Shown here piece by piece: positions 62,563 to 64,000 of a DNA stretch of 64,000 nt. The notes below the pieces were generated by a model. It saw only the letters and a list, made by a program, of their open reading frames with translations, had not been told where the DNA came from and did no database searches. The DNA is from Massilia eburnea. GTDB lineage: Bacteria; Pseudomonadota; Gammaproteobacteria; Burkholderiales; Burkholderiaceae_D. The position numbers and the translations under genes were made by a program. The stretch is taken from positions 1-64,000 of the forward strand of contig NZ_WNKX01000011.1 of NCBI RefSeq assembly GCF_009720745.1, in the 5' to 3' direction. The stretch's first letter is position 1; every line of letters begins with the position of its first letter.

Positions 62563-64000
62563 CGGCGCCGGTGGGAACGGCCGATCCTTATCTCTGGCTG
62601 GAAGAAGTGGGCGGTGAGGAGGCCCTGGCCTGGGTCGAGCAGCAAAACGCCATCGCCCTCAAGGAACTTCAGGCGCAGCCGGACTATCCCGGCATCCACG
62701 AGCGCCTGAAGACCATCCTCAATTCCAAAGAACGCATCCCCTACGTCAGCAAGCGCGGCGACTACCTGTACAACTTCTGGCGCGACGCCCGGCACACGCG
62801 CGGCATCTGGCGCCGCACCACGCTAGATGAATACCGGAAGGCGGAGCCGCAGTGGGAAACGGTGCTCGACATCGACAAGCTGGCTGCAGACGAAAACGAA
62901 AACTGGGTCTGGCACGGCGTGACCGGCCTCTATCCCAAGGGCGAAAAATGCCTGGTGCAGCTGTCGCGCGGCGGCGGCGACGCCCATGTGGTGCGCGAAT
63001 TCGACATGGTCACGCGCAGCTTCGTCACCGACGGCTTCAACCTGCCCGAAGCGAAAAGCGATATTGGCTGGATCGACGCCGACACCATCTTCGTGTCCAC
63101 CGATTTCGGCGAAGGCAGCATGACCACCTCCGGCTACCCGCGCATCGTCAAGGAATGGAAGCGAGGGACGCCGCTGGCAGCTGCCAGTACGCTGTACGAA
63201 GCGAAGGAAGACGACCTCGGTGTCGGCGCCTACAAGGACTTCACACCCGGCTACAGCCACCAGTTCATCGCACGCCAGATCGGCTTCTACGAAAGCGAGT
63301 TGTTCGTACGCGACGGCGCCACGCTGGCCAAGGTCGGCAAACCGGACGATGCCAATGCCTACACGGTGCGCGACCAGTTGATCATCGACTTGCGCTCCGA
63401 CTGGGCGGTCAGCGGGTCGACCTACCGGCAAGGTTCACTGCTGGCGATGGATTTCGAACAGTTCATGCGCGGCGAGCGGCGGTTCGAGGTGTTGTTCACG
63501 CCAACGCCAAGCAGCTCGCTCGACAGCGTCTCCGCCACCCGCTCGGCGCTGCTCCTGAATGTGCTGGACAACGTCAAGAACCGCCTGGTCGAACTGCGCC
63601 ATGTCGATGGCCAATGGCAGCGCCGCGACGTCAACGCGCCAGCCTTCGGCACGCTGGAAGTGCAGGCGCTGGACTCCATCGAGTCCGACCAATACTTCCT
63701 GACGGTGACGGACTTCCTGCACCCGACCACGGTGTGCCTGGCCAATGCAGGCTGCGACGAACGCACGCCGCTGAAGTCCCTGCCCGCCTTCTTCGATGCC
63801 GAACCTTACACCGTGCACCAGCATATGGCCGTATCAAAGGACGGCACCCAGGTACCCTACTTCGTAGTAATGGAAAAGGACACCAGGCTTGATGGCAACA
63901 ACCCCGCCGTGCTGTACGCCTACGGCGGCTTCGAAGTCTCGATGAAGCCCTTCTACAGCGGCACCACCGGCGAAGCATGGCTCAAGCAAGGTGGCATCTA
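62559..64000 (+). CDS. Prolyl oligopeptidase family serine peptidase, N-terminal part (3' truncated by window)
   Basis: The frame is open from GTG 62559 to the window end (480 codons). The protein starts TADPYLWLEEVGGEEALAWV, the typical entry of S9A prolyl oligopeptidases. A seven-bladed propeller-type domain follows (YVSKRGDYLYNFWRDARHTR, GWIDADTIFVSTDFGEGSMT). The catalytic domain begins at GTQVPYFVVMEKDTRLDGNN and VLYAYGGFEVSMKPFYS, the oxyanion-side motif. The active-site Ser-Asp-His lie beyond the window. The enzyme cleaves short Pro-containing peptides. The GTGA overlap with ypfJ suggests coupling. Confidence 0.9.
   Translation, partial: MTAPVGTADPYLWLEEVGGEEALAWVEQQNAIALKELQAQPDYPGIHERLKTILNSKERIPYVSKRGDYLYNFWRDARHTRGIWRRTTLDEYRKAEPQWETVLDIDKLAADENENWVWHGVTGLYPKGEKCLVQLSRGGGDAHVVREFDMVTRSFVTDGFNLPEAKSDIGWIDADTIFVSTDFGEGSMTTSGYPRIVKEWKRGTPLAAASTLYEAKEDDLGVGAYKDFTPGYSHQFIARQIGFYESELFVRDGATLAKVGKPDDANAYTVRDQLIIDLRSDWAVSGSTYRQGSLLAMDFEQFMRGERRFEVLFTPTPSSSLDSVSATRSALLLNVLDNVKNRLVELRHVDGQWQRRDVNAPAFGTLEVQALDSIESDQYFLTVTDFLHPTTVCLANAGCDERTPLKSLPAFFDAEPYTVHQHMAVSKDGTQVPYFVVMEKDTRLDGNNPAVLYAYGGFEVSMKPFYSGTTGEAWLKQGGI

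Overview
The window is a GC-rich, gene-dense stretch of a betaproteobacterial chromosome. A member of the Oxalobacteraceae (Massilia/Duganella type) is the best guess. The reasons are the gene styles (monomeric NADP isocitrate dehydrogenase, a DUF3460 miniprotein, RecBCD, many large hybrid kinases) and the abundance of palindromic intergenic repeats. The assignment is inferred from gene content, not from a marker gene.

Region 1 (1-15830) is a flagellar locus. It begins inside fliK and runs fliL, a sigma-28 gene (lafS/fliA type), motA, motB, flgM, flgN, a stand-alone flagellar glucosaminidase, divergent flgA, then flgBCDEFGHIJKL and a hook-associated/LafW-like gene. The order fliK-fliL-sigma28-motA-motB is that of the lateral (Flag-2/Laf) systems. 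The locus therefore looks like a second flagellum with its own sigma factor, anti-sigma factor and stator. FlgJ carries only the rod-binding half; the peptidoglycan hydrolase is a separate gene.

Region 2 (15830-31200) holds a REP-associated transposase bounded by 34-bp inverted repeats, a PAS-GGDEF-EAL protein, a polar amino-acid ABC transporter without its ATPase, and several small genes (DUF3460, YcbK-like, TM2, ferredoxin, DUF1697). It continues with monomeric Icd, a divergent LysR/MFS-tautomerase unit, and a two-gene operon of a KaiC-like ATPase and a kinase whose N-terminus resembles a pseudo-receiver.

Region 3 (31200-47070) is dominated by signalling: a beta-propeller GGDEF protein, ThuA-like and GNAT proteins, and a sulfate-binding protein. 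A three-gene operon follows (Cache-GAF sensor, 1425-residue hybrid kinase, HD-GYP regulator), then a PBP7-type endopeptidase and a kinase with an apparently decayed ATP-binding domain.

Region 4 (47046-64000) is recC-recB-recD with start/stop overlaps, a CHASE hybrid kinase, a PHP-type (CehA/McbA-like) hydrolase, a small membrane-anchored protein, a YpfJ-type zinc peptidase and the start of a prolyl oligopeptidase.

The most unusual signal is a set of palindromic repeats that interact with genes. A 78-bp perfect palindrome inside recD has no stop codon in any of six frames. A 102-bp palindrome sits in frame inside the flgI signal peptide, and removing it restores a textbook signal sequence. 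A REP family encodes the C-terminus of its own transposase and supplies a terminator-like hairpin behind icd. No tRNA, rRNA or CRISPR array was seen, and no stretch above 300 bases lacks a gene.
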